Assembly: GCF_011761475.1 (NCBI RefSeq)
Contig: NZ_JAASRS010000001.1
Span: forward strand, 1,178,001-1,242,000
DNA from: Saccharococcus thermophilus
GTDB lineage: Bacteria; Bacillota; Bacilli; Bacillales; Anoxybacillaceae
Length of the DNA stretch: 64,000 nt
Reading direction: 5' to 3'
Shown: piece after piece, positions 34,658-43,767 of the stretch
Layout: every line of letters starts with the position of its first letter
How positions within the stretch are numbered: the first letter of the stretch is position 1
Made by a program: the position numbers and the translations under genes
The notes under the pieces: model-generated
Databases searched by the model: none
Seen by the model: the letters and a program-made list of their open reading frames with translations, nothing else
What the model was told of the DNA's origin: nothing

Positions 34658-36157
34658 TCAATCAGACGAAACTTTGGCTGCTTCGTTTGTCCGCTTCAGC
34701 CACGCATATATTGTTTTCACATCTTCCTGATCAAGATCCACCACTACTCCACGGGCGCCGATTCCGGGCATGACCGTGGCCGCGATGGTTCCGAGGTGTT
34801 TTCGCTTCTGAAACCAGTTATAAGAAGCTTCCATGGATTGGATACGATTTTTTAACATATACATCGCTTTCACGTTGAATAAGCCGCTTTTTAGTGCAAG
34901 CTGATGAGGCGAAATCGCCCAGCCCGCCGCTTTGTAACTTAAGTAGCCGAAATATGAAACGATGGGAAGCAATAACAAAAGCAACATTCCCCACGGACGC
35001 AGGAAATAAGCGGCGATGCAAACAGGAAGAATCCACACGTATAAAGGACGGGCCATATAGCGGATGCATGCGCGCTTTGGCAAAGCATTGAATTCATGGT
35101 GGATGCTATACTCCGGGAGGCAGGAAGAAATAACGGAAGCAATCCGTTCTTTCTTGATTAACGGGCAGAGTATAATATTTCCATGCTGGCCATCATCCAA
35201 TGCCCCACCCGCATGAATGATATAAACGGAAGCATATCCAAACCAGCGGCGAATCATGTTTTCCTTTATTACAATCCCTTGAACCCGTGTGACAGACGTT
35301 GTCACTTTTCTTTTTTCCAGCAATCCTCTGGAAATGATGATGTTTTCATCTATTTTTTCTACCGTAAAAAACGCGTACCGCAGCATATTTTGAATAATGG
35401 ATATCATATAGGCGGCAATAAAAATCGATAAAACAGCCACCATCGTATAAAATAAACCATACGCGAACACCGTTTGCGCATCTTTATATAGCATCTTGTA
35501 AGGAATGATGTTGTCAAATTGGGAGATAAAAACGAAAATGGCAGCAATAACGCTAAGTGCCCCTCCGCTTGTCACCGCTACTTGAAAAACTTCCCAAAAA
35601 CTCATCGAAAAAATGATATTTTTCGGTTCTTCCTGTAATCGTTGATGGATGGAGACAAAAGAAGACTCAGTATTTTCATCCAGCATTGTCGTTTCATTAT
35701 TGGTCATTTCTTTTGCCTTTCGAATCCAACGTTGAATTCGTTCGGCTTCTTCCCTTGTTACGGCCGTTAATACCACTTCAGCTTCTCCTAACTTATTTCC
35801 CGCTGTTTCTATATTGACTTTAACAACTCCTGCCAATCGTTGCAGAAAACCTTCGGAAATGGAAACGCCTTGAATGCGTTCGTAAGGAATATACCGTTTT
35901 CTTCTTACAAACACGCCATGTTCAATGCGCAATTCCCCTTCTTCCAACCGATAGGTAAAACGGAGCCAAGAAATAATTCCGATCACAATGGTGTACATGA
36001 CAACAGCCGATGGCACGGCGATATCCCACATCGTGTTAATGGTTTTCTTCCCAACTATGATGAGAAGGACCAGCGGAAAAAACGCGTCTTTTAATTGTTT
36101 AACAATATTGGCGATGACGGAAATAGGATGCAGTCGTTTTTTCTCAGACATCGTCAT
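34658..36157 (-). CDS. ydbT: PH-domain membrane protein YdbT
   Basis: The protein has 499 residues with several pairs of membrane helices separated by three bacterial PH (DUF304) domains, each with the YxxIQ/RxQ pattern: YIPYERIQGVSISEGFLQRL, TTSVTRVQGIVIKENMIRRW and MYMLKNRIQSMEASYNWFQK. Its start overlaps the 3' end of ydbS by 14 bp. In B. subtilis ydbST belong to the sigma-W regulon and protect against antimicrobials made by other bacilli. The C-terminus GVVVDLDQEDVKTIYAWLKR is intact. Confidence 0.92.
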   Translation of the reverse strand: MTMSEKKRLHPISVIANIVKQLKDAFFPLVLLIIVGKKTINTMWDIAVPSAVVMYTIVIGIISWLRFTYRLEEGELRIEHGVFVRRKRYIPYERIQGVSISEGFLQRLAGVVKVNIETAGNKLGEAEVVLTAVTREEAERIQRWIRKAKEMTNNETTMLDENTESSFVSIHQRLQEEPKNIIFSMSFWEVFQVAVTSGGALSVIAAIFVFISQFDNIIPYKMLYKDAQTVFAYGLFYTMVAVLSIFIAAYMISIIQNMLRYAFFTVEKIDENIIISRGLLEKRKVTTSVTRVQGIVIKENMIRRWFGYASVYIIHAGGALDDGQHGNIILCPLIKKERIASVISSCLPEYSIHHEFNALPKRACIRYMARPLYVWILPVCIAAYFLRPWGMLLLLLLPIVSYFGYLSYKAAGWAISPHQLALKSGLFNVKAMYMLKNRIQSMEASYNWFQKRKHLGTIAATVMPGIGARGVVVDLDQEDVKTIYAWLKRTNEAAKVSSD

Positions 36158-36623
36158 CCGCCACCCTCACCAATTTGGAAATTGAATAGCGCAGTTCCTC
36201 TGCTTCCTCCTCATCGAGTGCCGGAATTTCATGCACCGTTGCGGCTGTCGAAATCGTCACGGAGGCCAGTTTGTATTTTTTAAATAATGGACCTTGCTTA
36301 GAATCGACGTGCTGCACACGAATCATTGGAATCAACGTGCGTTTTACCGTAAATAATCCTCGTTGAATCTCTATTTCCTGCTCGCGCACTTCATAGCGCC
36401 ATCGCCGCCAGCGTAATCTTGGGATAAAAAAGAGGAACAAATAACCTTCCCCTATAAATAAAAGAATCAAGATCAGAATAATCCATTTCGGCCCGTCCAA
36501 AACGATCACTAGGACAGTGACAGTGGCAAAGACGGCAAAAGAAACGGCCAATCCGATCATGCCGTATATCCGCCATACCGATAACGCTCGTTCGGAGATT
36601 CTTTTTCTAGGCTCTCCATTCAT
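36144..36623 (-). CDS. ydbS: PH-domain membrane protein YdbS
   Basis: The protein has 159 residues from ATG 36623, behind AAGGGGGGTAGAG. Two helices (GLAVSFAVFATVTVLVIVLD and WIILILILLFIGEGYLFLFF) precede one DUF304/PH domain: EQEIEIQRGLFTVKRTLIPM then IRVQHVDSKQGPLFKKYKLA. It is the first gene of the ydbST operon and pairs with YdbT in the membrane. Confidence 0.92.
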   Translation of the reverse strand: MNGEPRKRISERALSVWRIYGMIGLAVSFAVFATVTVLVIVLDGPKWIILILILLFIGEGYLFLFFIPRLRWRRWRYEVREQEIEIQRGLFTVKRTLIPMIRVQHVDSKQGPLFKKYKLASVTISTAATVHEIPALDEEEAEELRYSISKLVRVADDDV

Positions 36624-36670
36624 GATTTCTCTACCCCCCTTAAACAAAGACAATCCATCGACGTAATGGT

Positions 36671-36701
36671 TATACGTATTTAGTATACAAGAAGTTTCCA
36701 T
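36671..36701 (-). promoter_or_regulatory. Sigma-W-like promoter of ydbST
   Basis: On the minus strand TGGAAAC (36694-36700), 17 bp, CGTATA (36671-36676) fits the sigma-W pattern TGAAAC-N16/17-CGTA. It lies about 50-80 bp upstream of the ydbS start. It agrees with the known sigma-W control of ydbST in B. subtilis. Confidence 0.75.
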
Positions 36702-36772
36702 CTTTAACTATCTGTTACTGTAGAATAACAAACTTTTGGAAAAGCAGGAGAATGAGCATGTTTCAAGAAAAA

Positions 36773-37010
36773 TTATAGGATCGAAGCCATTGGAGAACGT
36801 GAATGATAAACCACTACGCTTATATTGTTCGTTCGCTGCGAAACCATCGCCCTTGCCAAGGCATTTGGTTTATACTGCAGCTCCTTCATCACTTTTAATA
36901 CTTTTTTCACGCGTCTCTGGACTTGCAACCCCTTTTCCCGAAATGATGCGCGAAACCGTCGACTTCGAAACACCAGCCCTCAACGCGATGTCTTTAATGG
37001 TGTAGCCCAC
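36773..37010 (-). pseudogene. LacI-family regulator, frameshifted N-terminal remnant
   Basis: From GTG 37010 the frame reads GYTIKDIALRAGVSKSTVSR then IISGKGVASPETREK; after a frameshift it continues KVLKVMKELQYKPNALARAM, VSQRTNNISVVVYHS. These are the helix-turn-helix and hinge of a LacI repressor. Only ~75 codons remain and the sugar-binding domain is gone. Confidence 0.88.
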
Positions 37011-37118
37011 TAAAGTTAGCCTCTATACCGTTTGGTCCGGTTCGTTTTCAAAGCCGCATTCCAAGATGGATATTATACATGCATTCATTTGTCAAATCAT
37101 TTGCAACTTCGTCATGAA

Positions 37119-37147
37119 AAAAGGCACGAATCAAATCCGTGCCTTCC
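37119..37147 (-). terminator. Terminator downstream of yhgE
   Basis: AAGGCACG and CGTGCCTT pair over 9 nt; on the minus strand TTTTTTCATG follows. It is 125 bp past the yhgE stop; 37148-37272 shows no gene. Confidence 0.7.
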
Positions 37148-37272
37148 GCCGTAACGAATCTATTTTTTTAAAACAGCGTCCATATCCGCGCTGGCTGTTT
37201 CTGTTTCCCATCGATGGCGTCATCGGATATAAACAAAAAAGCCAGGCGGTCATTTTGCCTATGCCGCATGGT

Positions 37273-39444
37273 TTAATGAAACAATCCGCTTTTTTTCGCT
37301 TTCGCATGCAGCGAATGCATGTATTTGTTCAACGGTTCTTTCAGAAGCGTACCTAATAAGAGAGCCAGGACGGCAAACATCATGAGACGAACCGCATCGT
37401 TTTTCACTTTTCCCCACACAATGCCGCCGACTGCTTCGCGCATCAAATCAATCGCATACGTAAACGGCAAAAACGGGTTGATGTTTTGGAAAAATTCCGG
37501 AATAAGCTGAACCGGATACGTCCCCCCTGCTCCGGCGATTTGGAAAACGAGCAGGACGATGGCCAGCGCCTTGCCGACGTCGCTGAATACTGATACGAGC
37601 GTAAAGACAATGACAATAAACACAAAGCTGCATAACAGCCCAAAGAGGATGAACCAGCCGGAGTCATGAATATAAATATTCTTTAAAAGAAATACATCTC
37701 CTAACGTGACAATAAGCGCCTGAATACTGCTGCATGTCCAAAACGTCAGCAGCCGGCCAAAATAAATTTCTCTGCTGGTATACCCTTCTGCCTCATAAGG
37801 TTCGGTAGAAAGCAACGACACTAACAGCAGACAGCCCACCCATATGGACAAGACGGTATAAAACGGGTTCATCCCCGATCCATAGTTCGGAAGCGGAAAC
37901 AATCTATGCGTCTTTAAGTCGACGGGATGGGCCAAAAATTCACCTTTTGCTCTTGGATCATTTTTTAATAAACGAATGATGTCGTAGATGTTTGTCTCTT
38001 TTTTCAATTTTACAAGAAAGGAAGCGATATCGTTGACTTTCCGCGCAAGAAACGGATACTGATCGCTTGCCGTCTGCAACATTTCTTCCCCCTGCTTGAG
38101 ACCGCTGCCGGCGTGCTGAAGAAACCGCTCTAATTCCAGAATGGTGTTGGCGATGTCCGCGAGTATGCGGCGGGCGTCTTGAAGCGTCTGCTTCGTTTCG
38201 TTCATTTTTTCTTTCATGAGTGGTGCGATATGTTGCTCGTATTCATTCATCACCCGATCGACTTGCTTTACCGCAGCTGCCGCCCGCTCATTTAGGTCGG
38301 TGAGAAGATGGTTGCCTAGCTGCGCCCCGTTTTCACTTTGCTCGTACGCTAACTTGGCAAGGCGTTGTGCTTCTCTTAAATTGGATTTTATGCCTGTCAG
38401 ACGGCCGGACAATTGTTCCATATTGGCGGAAGCCGTGCGAGAGAAAGCTCTCTTTTCGATCATGTTATTGAATATGCGAAGCTGTGTTTGCGCTTCATCT
38501 GCCATTTGTTCCCCAGCTGCGGCCATGCTCTGGACGTCGGAAAGCCATTGCCGCTGCTGGGCAAGGGAAAGGTTTTCTTGCAGCTTGTTAGTTGCGGCAT
38601 AGATGGACATGGCGATTTGCTGCAGCGTACGCAAATTTTCCGCGATTTGCGGCGTCAATGTCTTTGCTTTTGCTTCCGCTTTCGTGAAAAACTGATTCAT
38701 TTCATCAAGCAACGCAATGCCGCTGTTGACGATCCGTTTCGCTTCGGGAAGCGTTTTTTCCGCTTTATTGACGAGCCGTTCCGCCTCTTTCGCGTCGGAC
38801 ATCGATTGGTTTAACAGCCGCTTGATTTCCGGCAGCTTCGTCTGCAGCTGAAAAATCAGGGTCTCAAAATGGCGAATATCTGGCAGCTGTTGTTCTAATG
38901 CCACCCCCGCTTCATGAAAGATAGAAAACAAAACGCTGTTGACAACAGCGACAAATTGATCGCTTACTTGCTCGGTGATGGTGCTTGCTCCTTTGGATGT
39001 GATTCTCGGCGCAATCGCGTTCTTTTTGTCATTTTCATAGTAATGAATGACGGCCTGCTCCGGCCTATCTTGCACAATGGTAGCCAATTTTTCTGAAAAA
39101 TCGCTTGGAATGACGATCGTCGCAAAATAATCGCCATAGCGGACGTTTTTCATTCCTTCTTGTTTGCCAACAAATTGCCAGCCTAAGTCATGATTGTTTC
39201 GTAGCGCCCTAACAATTTCTTTTCCGGCGTTAAACGCATGTCCTTGAATTTTTGCCCCTTTGTCTTCATTGACAATTCCTACTTTAATGTTTCTCGTGTT
39301 GGCATACGGATCAATAGAAGCTTCGATATTCACCCACGCATAAAGCGATGGCAGAAGAAGCAATCCGCCTACCAATACCGCCGCTACCCAGTTTGTTGCT
39401 ATTTGCTTCATATCGTGAACATAAAGATTCCATATCTTTTTCAC
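37273..39444 (-). CDS. yhgE: YhgE/Pip domain-containing membrane protein
   Basis: The protein has 723 residues. An N-terminal helix (VAAVLVGGLLLLPSLYAWVN) is followed by IEASIDPYANTRNIKVGIVN, the Pip N-terminal domain, a long extracellular coiled coil (~170-500) and a C-terminal ABC-2-like block of five to six helices ending LPFTYAIDLMREAVGG. Related to phage infection protein Pip of Lactococcus and often found near type VII secretion genes, though none is here. Start GTG 39444 is preferred for AAAGGGAAG; TTG 39453 is possible. Confidence 0.9.
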   Translation of the reverse strand: MKKIWNLYVHDMKQIATNWVAAVLVGGLLLLPSLYAWVNIEASIDPYANTRNIKVGIVNEDKGAKIQGHAFNAGKEIVRALRNNHDLGWQFVGKQEGMKNVRYGDYFATIVIPSDFSEKLATIVQDRPEQAVIHYYENDKKNAIAPRITSKGASTITEQVSDQFVAVVNSVLFSIFHEAGVALEQQLPDIRHFETLIFQLQTKLPEIKRLLNQSMSDAKEAERLVNKAEKTLPEAKRIVNSGIALLDEMNQFFTKAEAKAKTLTPQIAENLRTLQQIAMSIYAATNKLQENLSLAQQRQWLSDVQSMAAAGEQMADEAQTQLRIFNNMIEKRAFSRTASANMEQLSGRLTGIKSNLREAQRLAKLAYEQSENGAQLGNHLLTDLNERAAAAVKQVDRVMNEYEQHIAPLMKEKMNETKQTLQDARRILADIANTILELERFLQHAGSGLKQGEEMLQTASDQYPFLARKVNDIASFLVKLKKETNIYDIIRLLKNDPRAKGEFLAHPVDLKTHRLFPLPNYGSGMNPFYTVLSIWVGCLLLVSLLSTEPYEAEGYTSREIYFGRLLTFWTCSSIQALIVTLGDVFLLKNIYIHDSGWFILFGLLCSFVFIVIVFTLVSVFSDVGKALAIVLLVFQIAGAGGTYPVQLIPEFFQNINPFLPFTYAIDLMREAVGGIVWGKVKNDAVRLMMFAVLALLLGTLLKEPLNKYMHSLHAKAKKSGLFH

Positions 39445-39551
39445 GAACCTCAACTTCCCTTTAGTGTGATTAAACTGCTTTTGTTAGTATAAACCAATGA
39501 AAAAAAAACTAAACATAAGCGGCGGATTGGAAACGAGCACGGTATGTTTAC

Positions 39552-39576
39552 AAAAAAACTGCTGGCTAACCAGCAG
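39552..39576 (-). terminator. Terminator of the ydcZ-like gene
   Basis: CTGCTGG and CCAGCAG pair around CTAA; on the minus strand TTTTTTTG follows, 15 bp past the stop. Confidence 0.85.
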
Positions 39577-39590
39577 ACACACATACCATA

Positions 39591-40025
39591 TTATTTTTTA
39601 TAAAACAGCCATAATGCGCAAAACAATAGTATGATTCCCATCATTCTTCTCATGTCAAAAGGAATGTGCTGCCCGCCAAGCAAGCCGAAGTGATCGATGA
39701 TGGAACTCATCACCAACTGGCCCGCGATCACGGCCATGATGGAAGTAGCGACCCCTACTTTCGGAACGATGAGCACCATGACAAACACGTAAAACGCCCC
39801 AAGCACCCCACCGAGCAGTTGCCACTTCGGAACGGAAAACATTTGTAACAAGTCTCCTTTACCAAAAAACAATTGCACTAAAAATAACACGATTGTACCG
39901 ATGAGAAAGGAAACGAACGCTCCTTCCATCACACCGACTCTTTTGCCAAGACCGCCGTTGACACCAGCCTGCACCGACGTTGCCATTCCGGCGACGATGG
40001 CAAGAATCATCCATAACCACTTCAT
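39591..40025 (-). CDS. DMT-family transporter (DUF606/YdcZ)
   Basis: The protein has 144 residues from ATG 40025, behind AGGATGTGG. Five helices with MATSVQAGVNGGLGKRVGVM, GVLGAFYVFVMVLIVPKVGV and AVIAGQLVMSSIIDHFGLLG match DUF606 proteins. These small members of the drug/metabolite transporter family may work as pairs; no second gene lies next to it. Confidence 0.88.
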   Translation of the reverse strand: MKWLWMILAIVAGMATSVQAGVNGGLGKRVGVMEGAFVSFLIGTIVLFLVQLFFGKGDLLQMFSVPKWQLLGGVLGAFYVFVMVLIVPKVGVATSIMAVIAGQLVMSSIIDHFGLLGGQHIPFDMRRMMGIILLFCALWLFYKK

Positions 40026-40134
40026 TGCTAATCCACATCCTACATAATAATGAAAAACTTTACTAATTATCATATCATGGAGAACAATGGCATGGAAGAA
40101 GTTATTTCTATGATTTTTCAAAACAACAAAAATA

Positions 40135-40170
40135 GCAGACGGACCAACACCATCTGCCGTTTTTCTTTTA
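40135..40170 (+). terminator. Plus-strand terminator in the ydcZ-queT interval
   Basis: GCAGACGG pairs with CCATCTGC, followed by CGTTTTTCTTTT. No plus-strand gene precedes it. Confidence 0.65.
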
Positions 40171-40287
40171 TACTATTTATGGATGAGCAAATTTTGCAAA
40201 AGCGCCGATCGCCCATTTCAAATTTAGAGATCGATCATTGCATTTCCTTCTTTTCTTGCTAAAATAATAGATGTTGCTTTTCCTGTT

Positions 40288-40317
40288 GCACCATGTATAC
40301 CGATGGTGTCTTTTTTT
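40288..40317 (+). terminator. Terminator-like hairpin in the queT leader
   Basis: GCACCAT pairs with ATGGTGT (one G-T pair), followed by CTTTTTTT. It lies 33 bp before the queT start. As no gene ends here, it may be an attenuator controlled by an upstream ligand-binding leader. I could not match a preQ1 aptamer to the leader by eye. Confidence 0.55.
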
Positions 40318-40349
40318 CATACACCTTAACGATGTAAGGAGAGAAATAT

Positions 40350-40841
40350 ATGAACATTAGAACTATCGTCGTAAACGGCATTTTAGCGGCTGTGTACATC
40401 GCGGTGACGATGCTGATTCAGCCGTTTGGATTTACTAACGTGCAGTTTCGCGTCTCGGAAATGCTGAATCATCTCGTCGTGTTTCATAAAAAATATTTCT
40501 TTGGTATTGTGTTCGGCGTCTTTTTTGCGAATTTGTTTTTCTCGCCGATGATGGCGTACGATCTCGTTTTCGGGGTCGGGCAGTCGGTCATCGCCCTCCT
40601 GATCACGATTTTTTCGATGCGGTATGTGAAAAATGTATGGGCGCGGATGGCCGTCAATACGCTGGTGTTTACGTTTACGATGTTCTTGATTGCCTGGGAG
40701 TTAAAGCTAGCGTTTGACCTGCCATTCTTTTTTACCTGGCTGACGACCGCAGCAGGAGAATTTGTCGTTATGGCGGTTGGCGCGCCGATTATGTATGCGG
40801 TAAACCGGCGTGCACATTTGGATAAATTAATGGAAACATAA
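40350..40841 (+). CDS. queT: Queuosine precursor transporter QueT
   Basis: The protein has 163 residues and about five helices from ATG 40350 (TAAGGAGAG upstream). VNGILAAVYIAVTMLIQPFG, VQFRVSEMLNHLVVFHKKYF and GVFFANLFFSPMMAYDLVFG are the QueT family blocks. It is the substrate-binding S component of an ECF transporter for preQ1-type precursors; the shared ECF ATPases and T subunit are encoded elsewhere. It ends in its own terminator. Confidence 0.92.
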   Translation: MNIRTIVVNGILAAVYIAVTMLIQPFGFTNVQFRVSEMLNHLVVFHKKYFFGIVFGVFFANLFFSPMMAYDLVFGVGQSVIALLITIFSMRYVKNVWARMAVNTLVFTFTMFLIAWELKLAFDLPFFFTWLTTAAGEFVVMAVGAPIMYAVNRRAHLDKLMET

Positions 40842-41273
40842 AGCGGCAAGGGGTTTACCTGCCGCTTTTTCTTCGAAGGTCTTTCCAATAATGTCTAAAA
40901 ACGCTGACGGTTCAAAGATAGAATAAAATGTAAACAAGATGGCCACAAGGTGAAGCATTTGGTCCATTATAAATAAAAGCGCCTGACTAATAGTTTTATT
41001 GAATACCATATCTAATTTTATTTTGCCGTAATCGATGATAAAATGACAGACGGAAATAAGAACAATAGCTTGTGCCAGCATTAGCAGCCCGGAAAGTGAA
41101 AACGATGTAAACGTTTCTAGAGTAACAATGCTCGCCACCGCCATAAGAATCGTATGGATAGCCAGATGTTTTCCTAAATCGGCAAGCGGTTGATCATGTC
41201 GTTCCTGAACGAGTTTATCTGAATGGAAAATAAAATCTCCTAGCAAATGAGCAAGATAAAAGTATATCCACAA
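40827..41273 (-). CDS. DUF3307 membrane protein (SatE-like)
   Basis: The protein has 148 residues, four or five helices. It starts at TTG 41273 behind AAGGGGG. The opening MWIYFYLAHLLGDFIFHSDK carries the family HLLGDF motif, and SVCHFIIDYGKIKLDMV a second His/Asp pair. It lies 11 bp after satD in one operon. Its last ~15 codons overlap queT's terminator and its stop lies inside queT, a convergent overlap of 15 bp. Confidence 0.85.
   Translation of the reverse strand: MWIYFYLAHLLGDFIFHSDKLVQERHDQPLADLGKHLAIHTILMAVASIVTLETFTSFSLSGLLMLAQAIVLISVCHFIIDYGKIKLDMVFNKTISQALLFIMDQMLHLVAILFTFYSIFEPSAFLDIIGKTFEEKAAGKPLAALCFH
40842..40873 (+). terminator. queT terminator
   Basis: AAGCGGCA and TGCCGCTT pair over GGGGTTTACC-type loop, then TTTTC. 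It overlaps the 3' end of the convergent DUF3307 gene. Confidence 0.85.
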
Positions 41274-41284
41274 TGTTATCCCCC

Positions 41285-41968
41285 TTACTTGTTTAGAAGC
41301 GCTTGATATAATATCAACAATTCGGTAAAGCTCGCTTCTGTTGTCTTTACTTTTTGGTACTCAGCGCGTTTCAGCAAATAGCTGACAGTCGAAATAGGGG
41401 ATTTATACCCCAAATGTCTTCCGATTTTTTCATATGTCCATTCCGGAAACTGCTCGATCAGATGAATCACTTGTTTTTGTTTGTCTGTCCAATTTCGCTT
41501 TGTTTCTAGAATCCATCCTAATAAAGTGTTGAGTGGTTCGAATGGAAGCGCCTCAGCGAAAATATAAAAACTTGTTGTATCTTCATTTTCACTCCATATT
41601 TTTGTTTTTTCCTTTTTTTCCTTCAAATGTTCTCTAGCCGTAAAAGCGCACAGTACTGCACTTCCGTTAATCGTATGAACGTCCGTTGTGTCCGTTTCTA
41701 GTTCCCCTATTCCAATTCCAGAATAAAATGGACACTGGTGAAAGCAGGATTGGGAATATATATATTTAATCAGTGGATATGCGCTGGAGAAATTTCCAAT
41801 TACTCCAACAAGCTCATCCCCGTTTCGAATAGCAAACGGGACAAGCAAATCTTTATGAAACCGCTTGTTTATCGTTTCTTTAAAGTCATTTAAAATCATT
41901 AACAGCCGCTTCTTGTCCATTTGTCGAGAATGTTTTACATCCAAAGCAAAACATACAGCAGGTTTCAT
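41285..41968 (-). CDS. SatD family protein
   Basis: The protein has 227 residues from ATG 41968 (GAGGAGAG upstream). N-terminal AVCFALDVKHSRQMDKKRLL and VPFAIRNGDELVGVIG match SatD, whose N-terminal part resembles nucleotide-cyclase-like or regulatory domains. The C-terminus holds a helix-turn-helix: TYEKIGRHLGYKSPISTVSY. In streptococci satD and satE lie in an acid-tolerance operon. Together with DUF3307 here it forms the same pair. Confidence 0.85.
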   Translation of the reverse strand: MKPAVCFALDVKHSRQMDKKRLLMILNDFKETINKRFHKDLLVPFAIRNGDELVGVIGNFSSAYPLIKYIYSQSCFHQCPFYSGIGIGELETDTTDVHTINGSAVLCAFTAREHLKEKKEKTKIWSENEDTTSFYIFAEALPFEPLNTLLGWILETKRNWTDKQKQVIHLIEQFPEWTYEKIGRHLGYKSPISTVSYLLKRAEYQKVKTTEASFTELLILYQALLNK

Positions 41969-42070
41969 AAGCTCTCCTCTTTTTTGATTGATGTATATAT
42001 ATCAATATTACTATTATTGTTGGGAAAACATCAAGAAACGCATCAGCTCATTAGATAAAGGCTCAGCAGT

Positions 42071-42460
42071 TTACGGCATCGAGCTGGTGATCCACTCAAT
42101 GATTAGCGCCAATACTGCCAGGCAAACCGTCATCATGGTGGAGCCAATCAATATATGTCGCTGTAGTTTGATAGACTTTTTTCTTTCTCTTGCTGCATAG
42201 AAGCTATACACCATAAAACCAACGATAATGGATCCGCCCCATCCTGCCAATCCGATTGGAGTAATTAACTTCTCCCAATCGAAGATCCAAAATACATCAT
42301 AATTAGATGAACAGCGATGATAGAAAATTCTAATTTCTTCTTTTCGCAAAGACTGAGATGAACCCGTTTTAATTCAGGGATCATTTGCTTGATTACACTC
42401 ATGATTTTCATGGCATCCCGGTTACAGTCCCAACTTTCTAGAATGGACAATTGCCAATCG
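42071..42460 (-). pseudogene. Possible frameshifted membrane protein
   Basis: Two overlapping minus-strand frames look like halves of one protein. The first, LTDWQLSILESWDCNRDAMK then MSVIKQMIPELKRVHLSLCE, ends at 42265. The second, WEKLITPIGLAGWGGSIIVG then FMVYSFYAARERKKSIKLQR and a final helix VCLAVLALIIEWI, has no start and ends at 42071. An indel near 42275 would join them. The family is unknown. Confidence 0.4.
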
Positions 42461-42564
42461 GTTAACTTACTTTTTTCCCTCTATCATATGAATTGGCATT
42501 CTGTTATGAGAGTTCGGTTGGGAAAATCGTTAACTTGTGCCAAACACGCTTCAAATGTTCTTGA

Positions 42565-43767
42565 CTAATCTTGTTCAAACAGATTAGCTCCTCTTTGAAT
42601 AATATTATCGCCGAATTTTTGCCGCAGCTGCTCCATCGTCTGCCATAGCGCTTCCTTTTTGGCATCTTCTTCATAATGAAACAAATCTAATTGTTTCACC
42701 GCCTCTTTTTTATCAAATACGTCTACGGCGGTAATTCCTAACAGTCTTACTGGATTGCCGTTCCAATGACGTTTTAATAAGTAGGCGGCGCATTGAAAAA
42801 TTTCCTCCGCTTCTTGAAATGGATTTTCCCATGTTTTACTGCGGGTGATCGTTTGGAAATTGCTATAGCGAATCATAATTTGAACGGTGGAAGAGACGAC
42901 GCCTTTTTGTTTCATGCGATTGCTGACGGATTGCGCCAAATTGCGCAGCACTTCAAGAAGAATCCGTTCTTCTGTCACATTTCGGGAAAGCGTTGTGGAG
43001 TTTCCGATGGATTTCCATTTTTCTCTCGCTTCTGGATCAACAGGACGGGGATCAATCCCATTAGCCCACTCTTTTAATCGGACTCCAATGATACCAAGCA
43101 AATTTTGTAATGTCACTTTTTCCGCCTTCGCCAATTCTCCAATAGTAAAAATGCCGATACCATTTAATTTTTTGGCTGTTTTGTCGCCGATGCCGTGCAT
43201 CTCCTGAATAGGGAGAGGCCAAAGTACTTTTGGCACATCGCGCTTGCGCAACACCGTAATGCCTAACGGTTTTTTCATGTTACTTGCCATTTTGGCTAAA
43301 AACTTATTCGGTGCAATGCCAATGCTTACAGGAATATGTAACGTCTGCAACAACCCTTTTTGAATTTGCTCCGCGATATCCAACGGTGAACCAAGCGAAT
43401 AACAATCGGTAATATCCAAGTATCCTTCGTCAATCGAAGCGGGCTCTAAAATGGGTGTAAACGTTGCTAAAAACTGAAATACTTTCTCACTTATCTTGCG
43501 GTATAAATGAAAATCAGGTTTTAAAACAACAAGTTGCGGGCATCTTTTCTTCGCTTCCCATAATGGCATTGTCGTATAAATACCAAAACGTTGTTTCGCG
43601 ATATAGTTCGCCGCTAACACAACTCCTTTTCGTTCTTTCGGATCTCCCGCTACAACAACCGCTTTTCCTTCTAATGAGGGGTCTCGCGCGATTTCGCAGC
43701 TGGCGAAAAACGAATTGCAGTCGACATGGAAAATTACGCGACCGTGTTTTGGGTATGTTGTTTCCAT
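42565..43767 (-). CDS. dinB: DNA polymerase IV
   Basis: The protein has 400 residues from ATG 43767 (METTYPKHGR), behind AAGGAG. Y-family palm motifs are intact: IFHVDCNSFFASCE and ASIDEGYLD, with VSIGIAPNKFLAKMASNMKK. The HhH region (MHGIGDKTAKKLNGIGIFTI) and little-finger domain follow; the C-terminus QLDLF is a beta-clamp binding motif. It performs error-prone bypass synthesis. The longer frame upstream of 43767 has no ribosome site. Confidence 0.95.
   Translation of the reverse strand: METTYPKHGRVIFHVDCNSFFASCEIARDPSLEGKAVVVAGDPKERKGVVLAANYIAKQRFGIYTTMPLWEAKKRCPQLVVLKPDFHLYRKISEKVFQFLATFTPILEPASIDEGYLDITDCYSLGSPLDIAEQIQKGLLQTLHIPVSIGIAPNKFLAKMASNMKKPLGITVLRKRDVPKVLWPLPIQEMHGIGDKTAKKLNGIGIFTIGELAKAEKVTLQNLLGIIGVRLKEWANGIDPRPVDPEAREKWKSIGNSTTLSRNVTEERILLEVLRNLAQSVSNRMKQKGVVSSTVQIMIRYSNFQTITRSKTWENPFQEAEEIFQCAAYLLKRHWNGNPVRLLGITAVDVFDKKEAVKQLDLFHYEEDAKKEALWQTMEQLRQKFGDNIIQRGANLFEQD

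Noticed and set aside
38216-38814. Plus-strand frames antisense to yhgE
   Set aside because: Shadows of the coiled-coil coding region; composition (Cys, Ser, Arg) is typical of antisense frames.
40180-40290. preQ1 riboswitch aptamer upstream of queT
   Set aside because: I could not align the preQ1-I or preQ1-II consensus; only the terminator hairpins are supported.
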